Positions 17,101-23,914 of a DNA stretch of 36,873 nt are shown piece after piece. The stretch spans positions 1 to 36,873 of the forward strand of contig JAFTQT010000152.1 in assembly GCA_017462615.1 (NCBI GenBank). Reading direction: 5' to 3'. Source of the stretch: Clostridia bacterium. Lineage in GTDB: Bacteria > Bacillota > Clostridia > Oscillospirales > CAG-272. A model generated the notes under the pieces. It saw only the letters and a program-made list of their open reading frames with translations. It was not told the DNA's origin and searched no databases. Numbering within the stretch: position 1 is the stretch's first letter; each line of letters begins with the position of its first letter. Made by a program: the position numbers and the translations under genes.

Positions 17101-19905
17101 GAGGCCTGCAACGACGGCATGCGCCGTCTGCTTGCCACGGTGCTCAACGAGTATTTGCGCACCATGTTCCCCACGGTCTACCGCTGCGTGGCGGTGGTGC
17201 CCGTGCTGCAGGAGCCCTACGACCCTGCCACCTCCTTTGCCGAGGATCACTTCCAGCACGACGTTGCCGGACTTTACCCGTATCTGATCGGTGAATGTGA
17301 GCAGGATGAGCACACCGTGCGACTGCTGATCGTCAACGACTGCGTTGAGGACGTAGGCGTGCTGGACGTGCTTTACGACGGTGCTGCTCGCATCGTGGAG
17401 GAGCTGCTGTCCTACGTTTATAGTTATTTGAAGTGGCTGCAGGAGCATCCCGGCTCCGTGGGCGACCAGAAGCACTACATCTACTTCGGTGGCGAGACGC
17501 TGCCTGTCGTCTATGATTTGGAAAAGACGGTGGCGCTGCTGGAAAACTGCGCCCGCAAGTTCATGAGCACCGGCGCGGGCGATCGCCTGATGCCCGAGGA
17601 TGAGGAGGATGTGCAGGAGAAGCGCTGCGCCTTCTGTCACGGACTCCTGGAGGAGGGCAGATATTCCTCCTTCGGCCAGAACCGATACATCTGTATCTCC
17701 TGTGAGGCAGAGGCGGTGACGGACGAGACCGAGCTTGCCCGTATGGAAAAAGTGGCCAAACGGTATCTGAAAAGCAAGTATCCCGCCGTCAATTTCCCGG
17801 AGGATGTTACCTTCAAGCAGGATGGCATCTACGCCCTTTCGCCCGGCGCGGTGCTCAACGAGTTCTATTATAAGATCGATACCGATACCCGTCAGGTGCT
17901 GGTGGAAAAGGACGATCCCGCCACAACGGTCATCGTTTCCGTGCTGCACAGCCTGATCTTCTTCTGGCAATTTGATCGCAAGTGCTGGAATCACGAAAAC
18001 TACCGTGTTTCCGGATATCTGACGGCGCAGATGTACTACGAGGAATTCGCGTATCTGAGATCTCACGGTCACGAGGGCGCTGAGGCCTGGCTGCGTGAGC
18101 ATATCGACGCTGCCATCCGTGAGCAGCTGACCGAGCTGGAGCAGTATCTGGCCGAGCACGAGGGCGCCACCTCCTTTGACTTCATCGAGGCCAAGATGAA
18201 GGAGAATATGGTGGAGGATCGCACCGGCGACGGTGAGGGCGACACGCTCTTTGATCCCGACCGCGTGCCGCGCTTCTGGAAGCGCTTCCTGTATCTGGAT
18301 CCCGACGCCGTGGAGGATGACGAGGACAACGTCAACACGGGCGAGGACGACGATGAGGAGGACGTGTTCGGTGAGGGCGACAATGCCGACGGTGAGGATA
18401 CCACGGCAGAGGCGGCGGAGGATGAGGACCAGCACATGGCACCGCCTCCCGGCAGCGAAGCCGACGATGAGGCGGTCGACGACGCTGATCCCACCGACGA
18501 CACCGATCCTACTGACGACATCGACCCCGCCGACGGCGAGGAAACGCCCCGCGAGCGCCGCAAGCGTGAGCGCTTGGCCAAGAAGGCCCAGCGTGAGGAG
18601 GCAAAACGCAAGAAGCGGGAGCAGAAGGAGCTGGAAAAGCTTCGCCGCAAGCGCCAGAAGGAAGATCCCGACGGCGCGGAGGATGCGGACGTATTGCCCC
18701 CCGAGGACGATACCGATACCGGTGACGGGGACCCCACCGATACCAAGTCCGGTAAGAAAAAGACCAAGGAAAAGAAGAAAAAACCCTTGGTGCGCGGTAT
18801 CAAGAGCGGCGAGGAGATGATCCCCTTGGAGGACGAGGAGAACATCAACCCGTACCTGGCGCTCTATAACCGCATCGCCCGCGCTGCCTTTGATTTCGAT
18901 CAGAGTGAAATCGAGCTGCCCTATCGGATGCACATTGACGAGGTGCGTCGCATTTACTACTACGTGATGTACGACTACCCCGAGATCTTCTGGATCAAAA
19001 CCTTCAATTATACCCACAACGGTGATCACGTGGTGCTGAGCATGCGGCTGCTCTTCCGTTACGAGAAGCCCGACGGCTCCATTGACGTGTCGCTGATCAA
19101 GCGTTATCGCAAGGAGATCCGGGAAAGCGCCTCCTACTTTACCAAGGGCATCTCCCGCAAGACCAGCCCGTATAAGGCGCTGCTGACGATCTACCGTCGC
19201 GTGGTGCTGGCCTTTGACTACGACCACGACGGCCTCAAGCGTCAAAAGAGCGGCCTTGGCCCCGGCGAAAACGTGGAGGACGAGCTGAGATCGCTGCACG
19301 CCGCGCTGGTGAAGCACAAGGTGGTTTGCGTCGGCTACGCGGTGGCCATGCAGTATCTGCTGCAATCCGTGGGCATTTGCTGTGCGCAGATCGTCAGCGA
19401 GACCCACTCCTGGAACGTGGTCAAGATCGGCGGAAACGTCTACCATCTGGATGCAACCTGGGGCGATCAATCCGGTGAGCAGTACAGAAACAGAGTGTTC
19501 TACGACTACTTCTGTATCACCTCCGGTGAGAATAACCGGGATGGCGCCACGCGCGTGCCGGATGTGAAGCTGTTTGGCGATCATACCAGCTTCACCGCGC
19601 AAAAGTACGAGTATTTCCGCTATCATAACGCGTACGTTACCCGTTACGACGAGGCCAAGATAGCACGGATCCTGGCAGACGGTATTCTGCGCAAGGAGCC
19701 CTGCATCGGCTTCCGTTGCTCCTCCCAAACGCTGTTTGATACCGTCTACGCAAGGCTGAAGAACGGGCGGAAACCGGTGCTGGAGCAGGAGGTACGCAAG
19801 CTGGTGGCTGTGAAGAACAAGCGTCTTGCACGTCGGATCAGCTTCGGCTCCTGGGTGTCAAATTCCAAGCAGTACACCTTCTATTTCGTGGATTGCTTGA
19901 AATAA
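14161..19905 (+). CDS. Giant membrane protein: 5 TM, degenerate helicase-like core, zinc ribbon, transglutaminase-like domain
   Basis: This protein has 1914 residues. Five hydrophobic helices lie at about 5-25, 49-70, 94-118, 207-237 and 250-267. Residues ~355-640 resemble a superfamily 2 helicase core with degraded motifs: VFVVSTREE (403-411), DVLIAVPADF (448-457), IEAD (479-482) in place of DEAD and FLTTH (511-515) in place of SAT; no GKT P-loop is visible. Residues ~817-850 and 1006-1110 recall the post-helicase and DUF1998 parts of YprA/MrfA-type helicases (weak, by eye). A zinc ribbon has C1156, C1159, C1178 and C1181. Alternating acidic and basic linkers span ~1383-1545. The C-terminus is transglutaminase-like with C1723 (VCVGYA), H1749 (THSWN) and D1764 (HLDATWG), a complete triad. 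The start ATG 14161 follows AGGGAGGGGA (14143-14152) and overlaps the previous stop. Likely role: membrane-tethered effector or scaffold with a peptidase or crosslinking domain. The substrate is unknown. Confidence 0.85.
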   Translation: MYEFLKVFIIACILLILSYPILPFYSRARRFSTFYSLRYQAPHNKKNLPFLFLTILEFAVLVVTFGLLSDVVRFVGGLPYVRDVLDFIGSRIQFDVIVFVSVLLINFVILYAFVFLKGLLKRLVFDRIWGMRPAKKPRKGESAEGDEADETPDDDDQSPSFVHSEDEENPEKVPERDENSFSYRVYRFFCRPFFQGEGFRYARPWVIRTVAVLQTFIYIVEAAYFLLFALFLFAAFFEMPDAVYKLLMKVVPNIFLYPFVSLIFLQEICNTLRSEMETVTVETEDVAEEEKKQIEKKKRALKRLHAELVRKYTDTHKLRYYEVTTAKNVPVYKPTNVIYEKALQFVRTSMMNASGHVVESYMRGVDALLNDNNVYFGASFYSELGEYLISYTYIRLLAGERLVFVVSTREEAENLKKFVGRRLNQLSGFQNQTSWRIRDGQDRLDQADVLIAVPADFSGDNIVENNPVFFENVCNAIFIEADRILNLDSYLCTIIANRLRNATGREICFVFLTTHICQGLVKSIKKFFKTTKDIVECNSADENEDVTFMLWNCETDGIYERNGQRVETPEMLIATAAHDADVDGIRMITSSPLSMEKMVALRNHRVEINEMKKEVPEVNYMICVDDNFNLASAIYAYTRFRGKQASMVHILSKPYLLREYFASRAKEYVNRSAFIKPRVAEHADEQKLLLLDLFCDATRSVEGMKLSEYTERMKCIIKEYSDKPDENAAGEQKTLYQIFKEREFDCEELVGYMLEVLRGKKPHHRGEKEWTGYKSCYRLTSNKEDRGYQLKETNYIAFLFVERVFEELLRCNRRAELWLNGRVIGYLDTFASRLHQQYVPGQSIVYRNCEYEVERIFVPQTEEEENEPARLYLRQENVTFKNCLDTVFLRRYTVAQRKERKDFSGVMHYTRGTLERITVTMYNAKVTGETYGFYSLMSDTQTLDFTRTVQGNPALDEDVVSMIRRNVEHAPVLSVEIKSREACNDGMRRLLATVLNEYLRTMFPTVYRCVAVVPVLQEPYDPATSFAEDHFQHDVAGLYPYLIGECEQDEHTVRLLIVNDCVEDVGVLDVLYDGAARIVEELLSYVYSYLKWLQEHPGSVGDQKHYIYFGGETLPVVYDLEKTVALLENCARKFMSTGAGDRLMPEDEEDVQEKRCAFCHGLLEEGRYSSFGQNRYICISCEAEAVTDETELARMEKVAKRYLKSKYPAVNFPEDVTFKQDGIYALSPGAVLNEFYYKIDTDTRQVLVEKDDPATTVIVSVLHSLIFFWQFDRKCWNHENYRVSGYLTAQMYYEEFAYLRSHGHEGAEAWLREHIDAAIREQLTELEQYLAEHEGATSFDFIEAKMKENMVEDRTGDGEGDTLFDPDRVPRFWKRFLYLDPDAVEDDEDNVNTGEDDDEEDVFGEGDNADGEDTTAEAAEDEDQHMAPPPGSEADDEAVDDADPTDDTDPTDDIDPADGEETPRERRKRERLAKKAQREEAKRKKREQKELEKLRRKRQKEDPDGAEDADVLPPEDDTDTGDGDPTDTKSGKKKTKEKKKKPLVRGIKSGEEMIPLEDEENINPYLALYNRIARAAFDFDQSEIELPYRMHIDEVRRIYYYVMYDYPEIFWIKTFNYTHNGDHVVLSMRLLFRYEKPDGSIDVSLIKRYRKEIRESASYFTKGISRKTSPYKALLTIYRRVVLAFDYDHDGLKRQKSGLGPGENVEDELRSLHAALVKHKVVCVGYAVAMQYLLQSVGICCAQIVSETHSWNVVKIGGNVYHLDATWGDQSGEQYRNRVFYDYFCITSGENNRDGATRVPDVKLFGDHTSFTAQKYEYFRYHNAYVTRYDEAKIARILADGILRKEPCIGFRCSSQTLFDTVYARLKNGRKPVLEQEVRKLVAVKNKRLARRISFGSWVSNSKQYTFYFVDCLK

Positions 19906-19910
19906 CAAAA

Positions 19911-19954
19911 AAGGTGCTGAGTCACGTTTGAGTGACTCAGCACCTTCTCTTTTG
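19911..19954 (+). terminator. Bidirectional terminator between convergent genes
   Basis: A perfect 15-bp stem (19911-19925 / 19932-19946) has a six-base loop. On the plus strand it is followed by TCTCTTTTG. Read on the minus strand the stem is followed by a seven-base T run, the stronger signal. It therefore ends both the 1914-residue gene and the convergent RCK/RyR gene. Confidence 0.92.
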
Positions 19955-19996
19955 TATGGTTGGCCCGCGTCAAGGAGGCGGGCCCTTTTGATCGCT

Positions 19997-21826
19997 TTAT
20001 TCGCTGCCGACGCGGATATCCTTGTTGATGTCGTCCTCGGAAAGACGCTGGAAGCCAACCAGGTCATGGTGCATCTTGCCGAGATCGTTACGGCTGGATT
20101 TTTCACGGGAGCCGCTGTAGATGTAGCCCTGGGTGCGCATGTAGGCGTTCCAGCGGCGGTGCTCCAGCAGCGCGATGGTCTGCTTTTCCTCCTCCGTCAG
20201 CTCCTGCTCCTGCTTGCCGGCACCGGGGGCGCCAATGTCAATGCGCGCCTTCAGATGGATGGCGGAGGCGATAGAGGAGTGGTAGTTGTATTCGTACCGC
20301 CAGAAATCCTCCTCCTCGCCATACTTCAGATGGCGGCGCAGCGCGGATTGCTCCAGCTCAGGGTTGAGGATCACCTTTTCGGTATAGCAGGTGTAGTTGT
20401 CACCGATAAATTCAATGTTGTAGGGCTCGTTTTTGAAGGTGGTGATGTTGCACACCGTCTTTTTCAGCGCACCGTTCTGAACGATGGCCTGGATGCGGGG
20501 CGTGGGCTTTTCGGCCTTCGGCCGGTGGCGGCGCATCTGCTCGTAGAGCTTGCGCACCTCCAGGGCGTATTTGATATTCGCCTCGTCGGAGCCCAGGCAT
20601 ACCAGCACGTAGGTGGCGTTCTGCAGCTTCTCCAGCTCCTTGGCAAAGGCGAGGGAGTCGGTGGAGATGCCGGCGTGCACCCGCACAAGGCAGCGCATTT
20701 CGCCATTTTTGTCCTCGTGGTTGTTCAGCGTGGGATCCATGATCTCCGGGCATTGGCGCGTGATCCGCTCCTCGGCCAGCGGATCGGCGTCAAAGGCGTC
20801 AATGGTGACGCGGTAGCCGTCCATCTGGCAATACCAGATGAGAGATTTCAGCATGCCGGTTCCGTAGCGGCCAAGACCGACGATGACGGTGGAAATGTCC
20901 TTTTCTCCGGTTTTTTCATTGTCTACGGCGTCGCGGAAGAACTGGGCACCACTTTCATAAAGCTGGCGGTCGATGAGGGACTGATACTCGTCCACCCGGC
21001 GCACCTTCAGCTTTCGGGGCTCGGGAGAGGCCAGAACCATCTTGCAGGCCTCATGGTTGGAGAAGATGTAGAGCCTGGCGTTTTCGCGCTCTCGATAGAT
21101 CTCGATCAGCTTCAGCGCCTGCTCCACGTTTTCAGCCTCATTGGCGCCGATCACAAAGAAGGTGAGCGCGGCCCTTTCGCAGCGGGAATGCAGACGGAAA
21201 TTCACCACCAGAATATCCTTTTTGAAGCAAAGGGCGCCCAGCGCCTTGGCGCGCTCCACCAGCTCGTAGTTCTGCTCCTCACCATGGGGGAACACGTCGG
21301 TGAAGACGATGGTTGCCTTTTTATCGTTTTTCACGATGTCCTCCGCCAGCGTAAGAGAGCGGTCGTTCAGCTCGGAAAAGATATACGCCTTGCGGAAAAA
21401 GCTGAAGGCATAGCGGAAGTAGGCGGAGATATTCTGGAAGAAGGAGAGGATGGCACCAAAAGTGAGCAGCGGGGCTGCCGCATACAGAAAAGCGGCCAGC
21501 AACGTGTAATAGGGCGCAATGGTCTGTCCCGATTGCTCCACAAACTGACGGATGATGCTGAAGTCCTCGTCAATGACGAAGAGGCGCAGCACGTTGTGGA
21601 AGGTCAGCAGCAGGGTCTTGATGGGAGAAAAATCCTGCCCGCTGTACAAATGGATATAAATGGGCAAAAACAGCGCGTAGGCAGAAACGAAAACGCCTGC
21701 AGTCAACGCGGTGAAGGGCTGCACCAGCCGACCGAAGCGATAACGCCGCTTAAAGATCGCGACAGCCCACACAATGCCGGCCAGCAGCGCCAGCAGGGAT
21801 ACGGCAAAGCAAATATTCCATTCCAT
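19997..21826 (-). CDS. Membrane protein with dual RCK/TrkA-N-like domains and a C-terminal RyR domain
   Basis: This 609-residue protein has hydrophobic helices at about 4-24, 39-62 and 103-128. Two Rossmann-like halves follow, in the style of RCK/TrkA-N ion-transport regulators. The first (about 146-270) lacks a clear glycine loop. The second (about 312-455) has GLGRYG at 317-322 and acidic residues after the second strand (DAFDAD), typical of NAD(H)/nucleotide binding. The C-terminus (about 545-605) matches the RyR repeat domain: LEHRRWNAYMRTQGY, then KMHHDLVGFQRLSEDD. The membrane part has no K+ selectivity filter (no TVGYG), so it is probably a nucleotide-sensing membrane protein rather than a channel by itself. 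AAGGAG (complement of 21832-21837) precedes ATG 21826. It has its own strong promoter and converges on the tubulin-like cluster; a functional link is possible but unproven. Confidence 0.85.
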   Translation of the reverse strand: MEWNICFAVSLLALLAGIVWAVAIFKRRYRFGRLVQPFTALTAGVFVSAYALFLPIYIHLYSGQDFSPIKTLLLTFHNVLRLFVIDEDFSIIRQFVEQSGQTIAPYYTLLAAFLYAAAPLLTFGAILSFFQNISAYFRYAFSFFRKAYIFSELNDRSLTLAEDIVKNDKKATIVFTDVFPHGEEQNYELVERAKALGALCFKKDILVVNFRLHSRCERAALTFFVIGANEAENVEQALKLIEIYRERENARLYIFSNHEACKMVLASPEPRKLKVRRVDEYQSLIDRQLYESGAQFFRDAVDNEKTGEKDISTVIVGLGRYGTGMLKSLIWYCQMDGYRVTIDAFDADPLAEERITRQCPEIMDPTLNNHEDKNGEMRCLVRVHAGISTDSLAFAKELEKLQNATYVLVCLGSDEANIKYALEVRKLYEQMRRHRPKAEKPTPRIQAIVQNGALKKTVCNITTFKNEPYNIEFIGDNYTCYTEKVILNPELEQSALRRHLKYGEEEDFWRYEYNYHSSIASAIHLKARIDIGAPGAGKQEQELTEEEKQTIALLEHRRWNAYMRTQGYIYSGSREKSSRNDLGKMHHDLVGFQRLSEDDINKDIRVGSE

Positions 21827-21901
21827 AAAAGCTCCTTTCCTCCTGTGGCTCGAGGATGAAAAATTTTGACGATATCAAGTGTTGGTGAAATGGTTTTCTC
21901 C

Positions 21902-21930
21902 ATTATACAACGCGGGTGCGTTGTTGTCAA
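21902..21930 (-). promoter_or_regulatory. Perfect-consensus sigma-A promoter with palindromic spacer
   Basis: On the minus strand TTGACA (21930-21925), a 17-nt spacer and TATAAT (21907-21902) match the sigma-A consensus exactly. The sequence from 21907 to 21924 is a perfect inverted repeat, ACAACGC-GGGT-GCGTTGT, that fills the spacer and looks like an operator. The -35 overlaps the mtnN stop codon (21927-21929). It drives the RCK/RyR gene with a leader of about 70 nt. Confidence 0.9.
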
Positions 21931-22637
21931 GTGGCGGAAAGCTTTTGTAAAAAGGCCTCGGTAACGGCAATGGATTGCTCCGCCGCCAGGGTGACGAATT
22001 TGGAAAACTCCATGCCGTCTCCGCCGTCGGAGATGGCGCGGATCACCGCAAAGGGTACGTTGTTCACAAAGGCCACGTGGCCGATGGCGGCGCCCTCCAT
22101 CTCGCAGGCAATGGCGTCAAAGCGCTCCACGATGGTGGCCTTGGTCTTTTCCTCGGCAACGAAGAGATCGCCGGAGGCAATGGTTCCCACCACGCTGTTG
22201 ATCTCCAGCTCCGCCACCGCCTCGCAAAGGGGCTTGAGAAGGCGGGGGTCGGTGGGAATTTTCACCACGTTGATGCCGGAAAGCAGCCCCGGCGCGTCGC
22301 CAAGGGCGGTGGTATTCATATCGTGCTGCACCACCGCGTCGGCCAGGGCTACGTCGCCCACCTCCAGAAGGGGCAGCAGCCCACCGGCCACGCCGGTGTT
22401 CAGCAGGGCGCCAACGCCAAAGCGCAGGATCATGGCCTCGGCGCAAATGGCGGCGAAAACCTTTCCGACGCCGCACACGGCAACCACCACGTCCCGGCCG
22501 GCGAGCTTGCCCTCTGTGAATTTTACCCCACTAACGGTATGGGTTTTCGTGTCTGTCATCTTGGCCACAAGGCCGTCGATCTCGATCTGCATGGCGCCGA
22601 TGATGCCGATGCGCCCGGTGATCACTTCACTCTGCAT
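21927..22637 (-). CDS. mtnN: 5'-methylthioadenosine/S-adenosylhomocysteine nucleosidase
   Basis: This 236-residue cytoplasmic enzyme cleaves the N-glycosidic bond of S-adenosylhomocysteine and methylthioadenosine, releasing adenine and S-ribosylhomocysteine or methylthioribose. The family pattern is intact: RIGIIGAM with the catalytic-site Glu at E19, CGVGKV for the phosphate-like pocket, and CEMEGAA (E181) with RAISD (D204), equivalent to E174 and D197 of the E. coli enzyme. The length is normal. AAGGAGG (complement of 22646-22652) precedes ATG 22637 by eight bases. The start lies 11 bases inside luxS, the enzyme that takes its product S-ribosylhomocysteine, so the two steps are translationally coupled. 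No terminator follows; the promoter of the next gene overlaps its stop. Confidence 0.95.
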   Translation of the reverse strand: MQSEVITGRIGIIGAMQIEIDGLVAKMTDTKTHTVSGVKFTEGKLAGRDVVVAVCGVGKVFAAICAEAMILRFGVGALLNTGVAGGLLPLLEVGDVALADAVVQHDMNTTALGDAPGLLSGINVVKIPTDPRLLKPLCEAVAELEINSVVGTIASGDLFVAEEKTKATIVERFDAIACEMEGAAIGHVAFVNNVPFAVIRAISDGGDGMEFSKFVTLAAEQSIAVTEAFLQKLSAT

Positions 22638-23082
22638 AAGAAAATCCTCCTTTTTGCTCCTTCAGCACCGCCAGATACGCGGCACATTCCTTTTTGGCGT
22701 CCTCAAGGGACAGATTCAGATAATTGCCGCACTCCTTCCGGGCGGCGCCGGGCATGTCGCCGGTGTAGGCCACCGTCTGCTCCAGGGCGTGTAGCAGCGC
22801 CTCGCGCACGGTTTCGGGCGCGAGGTCGCGGGTGAGCAGATAAAAGCCTGTCTGGCAGCCCATGGGGCCGAAATAAATAACGCTTTCGCCAATTTCGCCG
22901 TTTCGCAGCAGCGTGGCCAGCATATGCTCCACCGAGTGCATGGTGCGGTTGTCCATATAGTCGCCGCAGTTGGGGCGGCGGGTACGCAGATCGAAGGTGC
23001 AGACGTCGCCGTCGATGCGGGAAATATACATACCGGGCAGGATCCTGTCGTGATCCACGGAAAAGCTTGCAATCCTTTTCAT
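22627..23082 (-). CDS. luxS: S-ribosylhomocysteine lyase (AI-2 synthase)
   Basis: LuxS splits S-ribosylhomocysteine into homocysteine and DPD, the precursor of autoinducer-2. It completes the activated methyl cycle. The protein has 151 residues, the usual size. The metal ligands HSVEH (H49, H53) and C118 (RKECGN) are present, as are the catalytic Cys C76 in GPMGCQTGF and the substrate region RRPNCGDYMDN. It begins eight bases after the stop of the AraC-type regulator and overlaps mtnN by 11 bases, so the whole series is probably one mRNA. Its ribosome-binding site (AGAGG, complement of 23086-23090) sits close to the ATG, so coupling to the upstream gene may matter. Confidence 0.97.
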   Translation of the reverse strand: MKRIASFSVDHDRILPGMYISRIDGDVCTFDLRTRRPNCGDYMDNRTMHSVEHMLATLLRNGEIGESVIYFGPMGCQTGFYLLTRDLAPETVREALLHALEQTVAYTGDMPGAARKECGNYLNLSLEDAKKECAAYLAVLKEQKGGFSYAE

Positions 23083-23089
23083 ATTCCTC

Positions 23090-23914
23090 TCACTTTCTGG
23101 CAGGGGCGCCGTTTTGGGGGCGCTTACCCTGTCGGTATTCGCTGGGCGTACAGCCCATTTGCTTCAAAAAGGCGCGGTTAAAGGTGCGCGCCGTGCCAAA
23201 GCCTGCCTTCTCTGCGATCTCCGTAATGCTGGCGTCGCTGTGGCACAGGTGGTCGCAGGCATAGGAGAGGCGCAGGGAATTGAGGTAATTGTTAAAGCCG
23301 ATGCGGAGCTTGTCCGAAAAGAGATGGGAGATGTAATACTTGCTGATGTGCAGCTCCCGCTCCAGCAGGCCGAGGGACAGCTCGCTTTGGTAATGGGCGG
23401 AGCAGTAGGCGATCACGGTCTTCAGCGCCTGGGAGTCCTGATAGGGGGACTCGGTCAGCTCCATTTGGGAGAGAAGCTTGGAGAAAAACACCTGCAGGTA
23501 TCCCCGTCGCATCTGGTCGGCATAGGGGCTGGTATCATTGGTGCTGGCCACCAGTGCCTCGGCGATCTGCAGCAGCTGCGGATCCCTGGCAGCGCCGGGC
23601 ACCCGGGCGGAGCGGGGAGAGAAGCTGAGAAAGGTGTGTGCCAGCTCCGGCATCAGATCCGGGTTGACGATCATCAGGATGTAGCGCTCCTGATCCACCG
23701 TTTCAAAGCGGTGGATGTGGTTGGGGAAGGAGATGAATACGTCACCGGGCTCCAGCTGATAGCGCTCGGTGCCGTCGTAGGCCACGGTGTTACCCTCCAG
23801 TAGCATCGCCAGCTCAATGTGACGGTGCAAATGCGCCGCTACCTGCAGGGAGCCCTGCGGCAGGGAGGTACGGCAGACAAAATCGCTGGTATGGGTTTGA
23901 TAAAAGGTGATCAC
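23090..23914 (-). CDS. AraC-family transcriptional regulator (cupin + double HTH)
   Basis: This 274-residue DNA-binding regulator has an N-terminal cupin-like sensor (about 20-95). Histidines in HLHRHIELAML and the turn EPGDVFISFPNHIHRF are typical. The C-terminal AraC domain (about 170-270) has two helix-turn-helix units, ELSLGLLERELHISKYYISH and ASITEIAEKAGF followed by FNRAFLKQMGCTPSEYR. The start is GTG 23914, which forms GTGA with the alr stop (4-base overlap); AAAGGAG (complement of 23922-23928) lies seven bases upstream. The ligand and targets are unknown. Sugars or small metabolites are usual for the family. Its position inside alr-luxS-mtnN suggests control of this operon, but that is inference. 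Confidence 0.93.
   Translation of the reverse strand: MITFYQTHTSDFVCRTSLPQGSLQVAAHLHRHIELAMLLEGNTVAYDGTERYQLEPGDVFISFPNHIHRFETVDQERYILMIVNPDLMPELAHTFLSFSPRSARVPGAARDPQLLQIAEALVASTNDTSPYADQMRRGYLQVFFSKLLSQMELTESPYQDSQALKTVIAYCSAHYQSELSLGLLERELHISKYYISHLFSDKLRIGFNNYLNSLRLSYACDHLCHSDASITEIAEKAGFGTARTFNRAFLKQMGCTPSEYRQGKRPQNGAPARK

Noticed and set aside
14134..19728. A 5.6-kb stop-free frame on the strand opposite the giant membrane protein
   Set aside because: It mirrors the third-position GC bias of the sense gene, has no ribosome-binding site, no domains, and leucine/histidine/valine-rich shadow composition. The sense frame has real motifs.
19962..19984. Hairpin GGCCCGC/GCGGGCC as terminator of the RCK/RyR gene
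   Set aside because: No T-run on either strand; the neighbouring 15-bp stem is a far better terminator.
19997..21826. Potassium channel identity for the RCK/RyR protein
   Set aside because: The membrane segment has no TVGYG-like filter or pore loop; only the regulatory RCK-like halves are supported.
14161..21826. Reading the helicase-like and RyR proteins as an antiphage defence island
   Set aside because: No nuclease, reverse transcriptase, TIR or other effector, no mobile-element genes nearby, and the helicase motifs are degraded. Not excluded, but unsupported.
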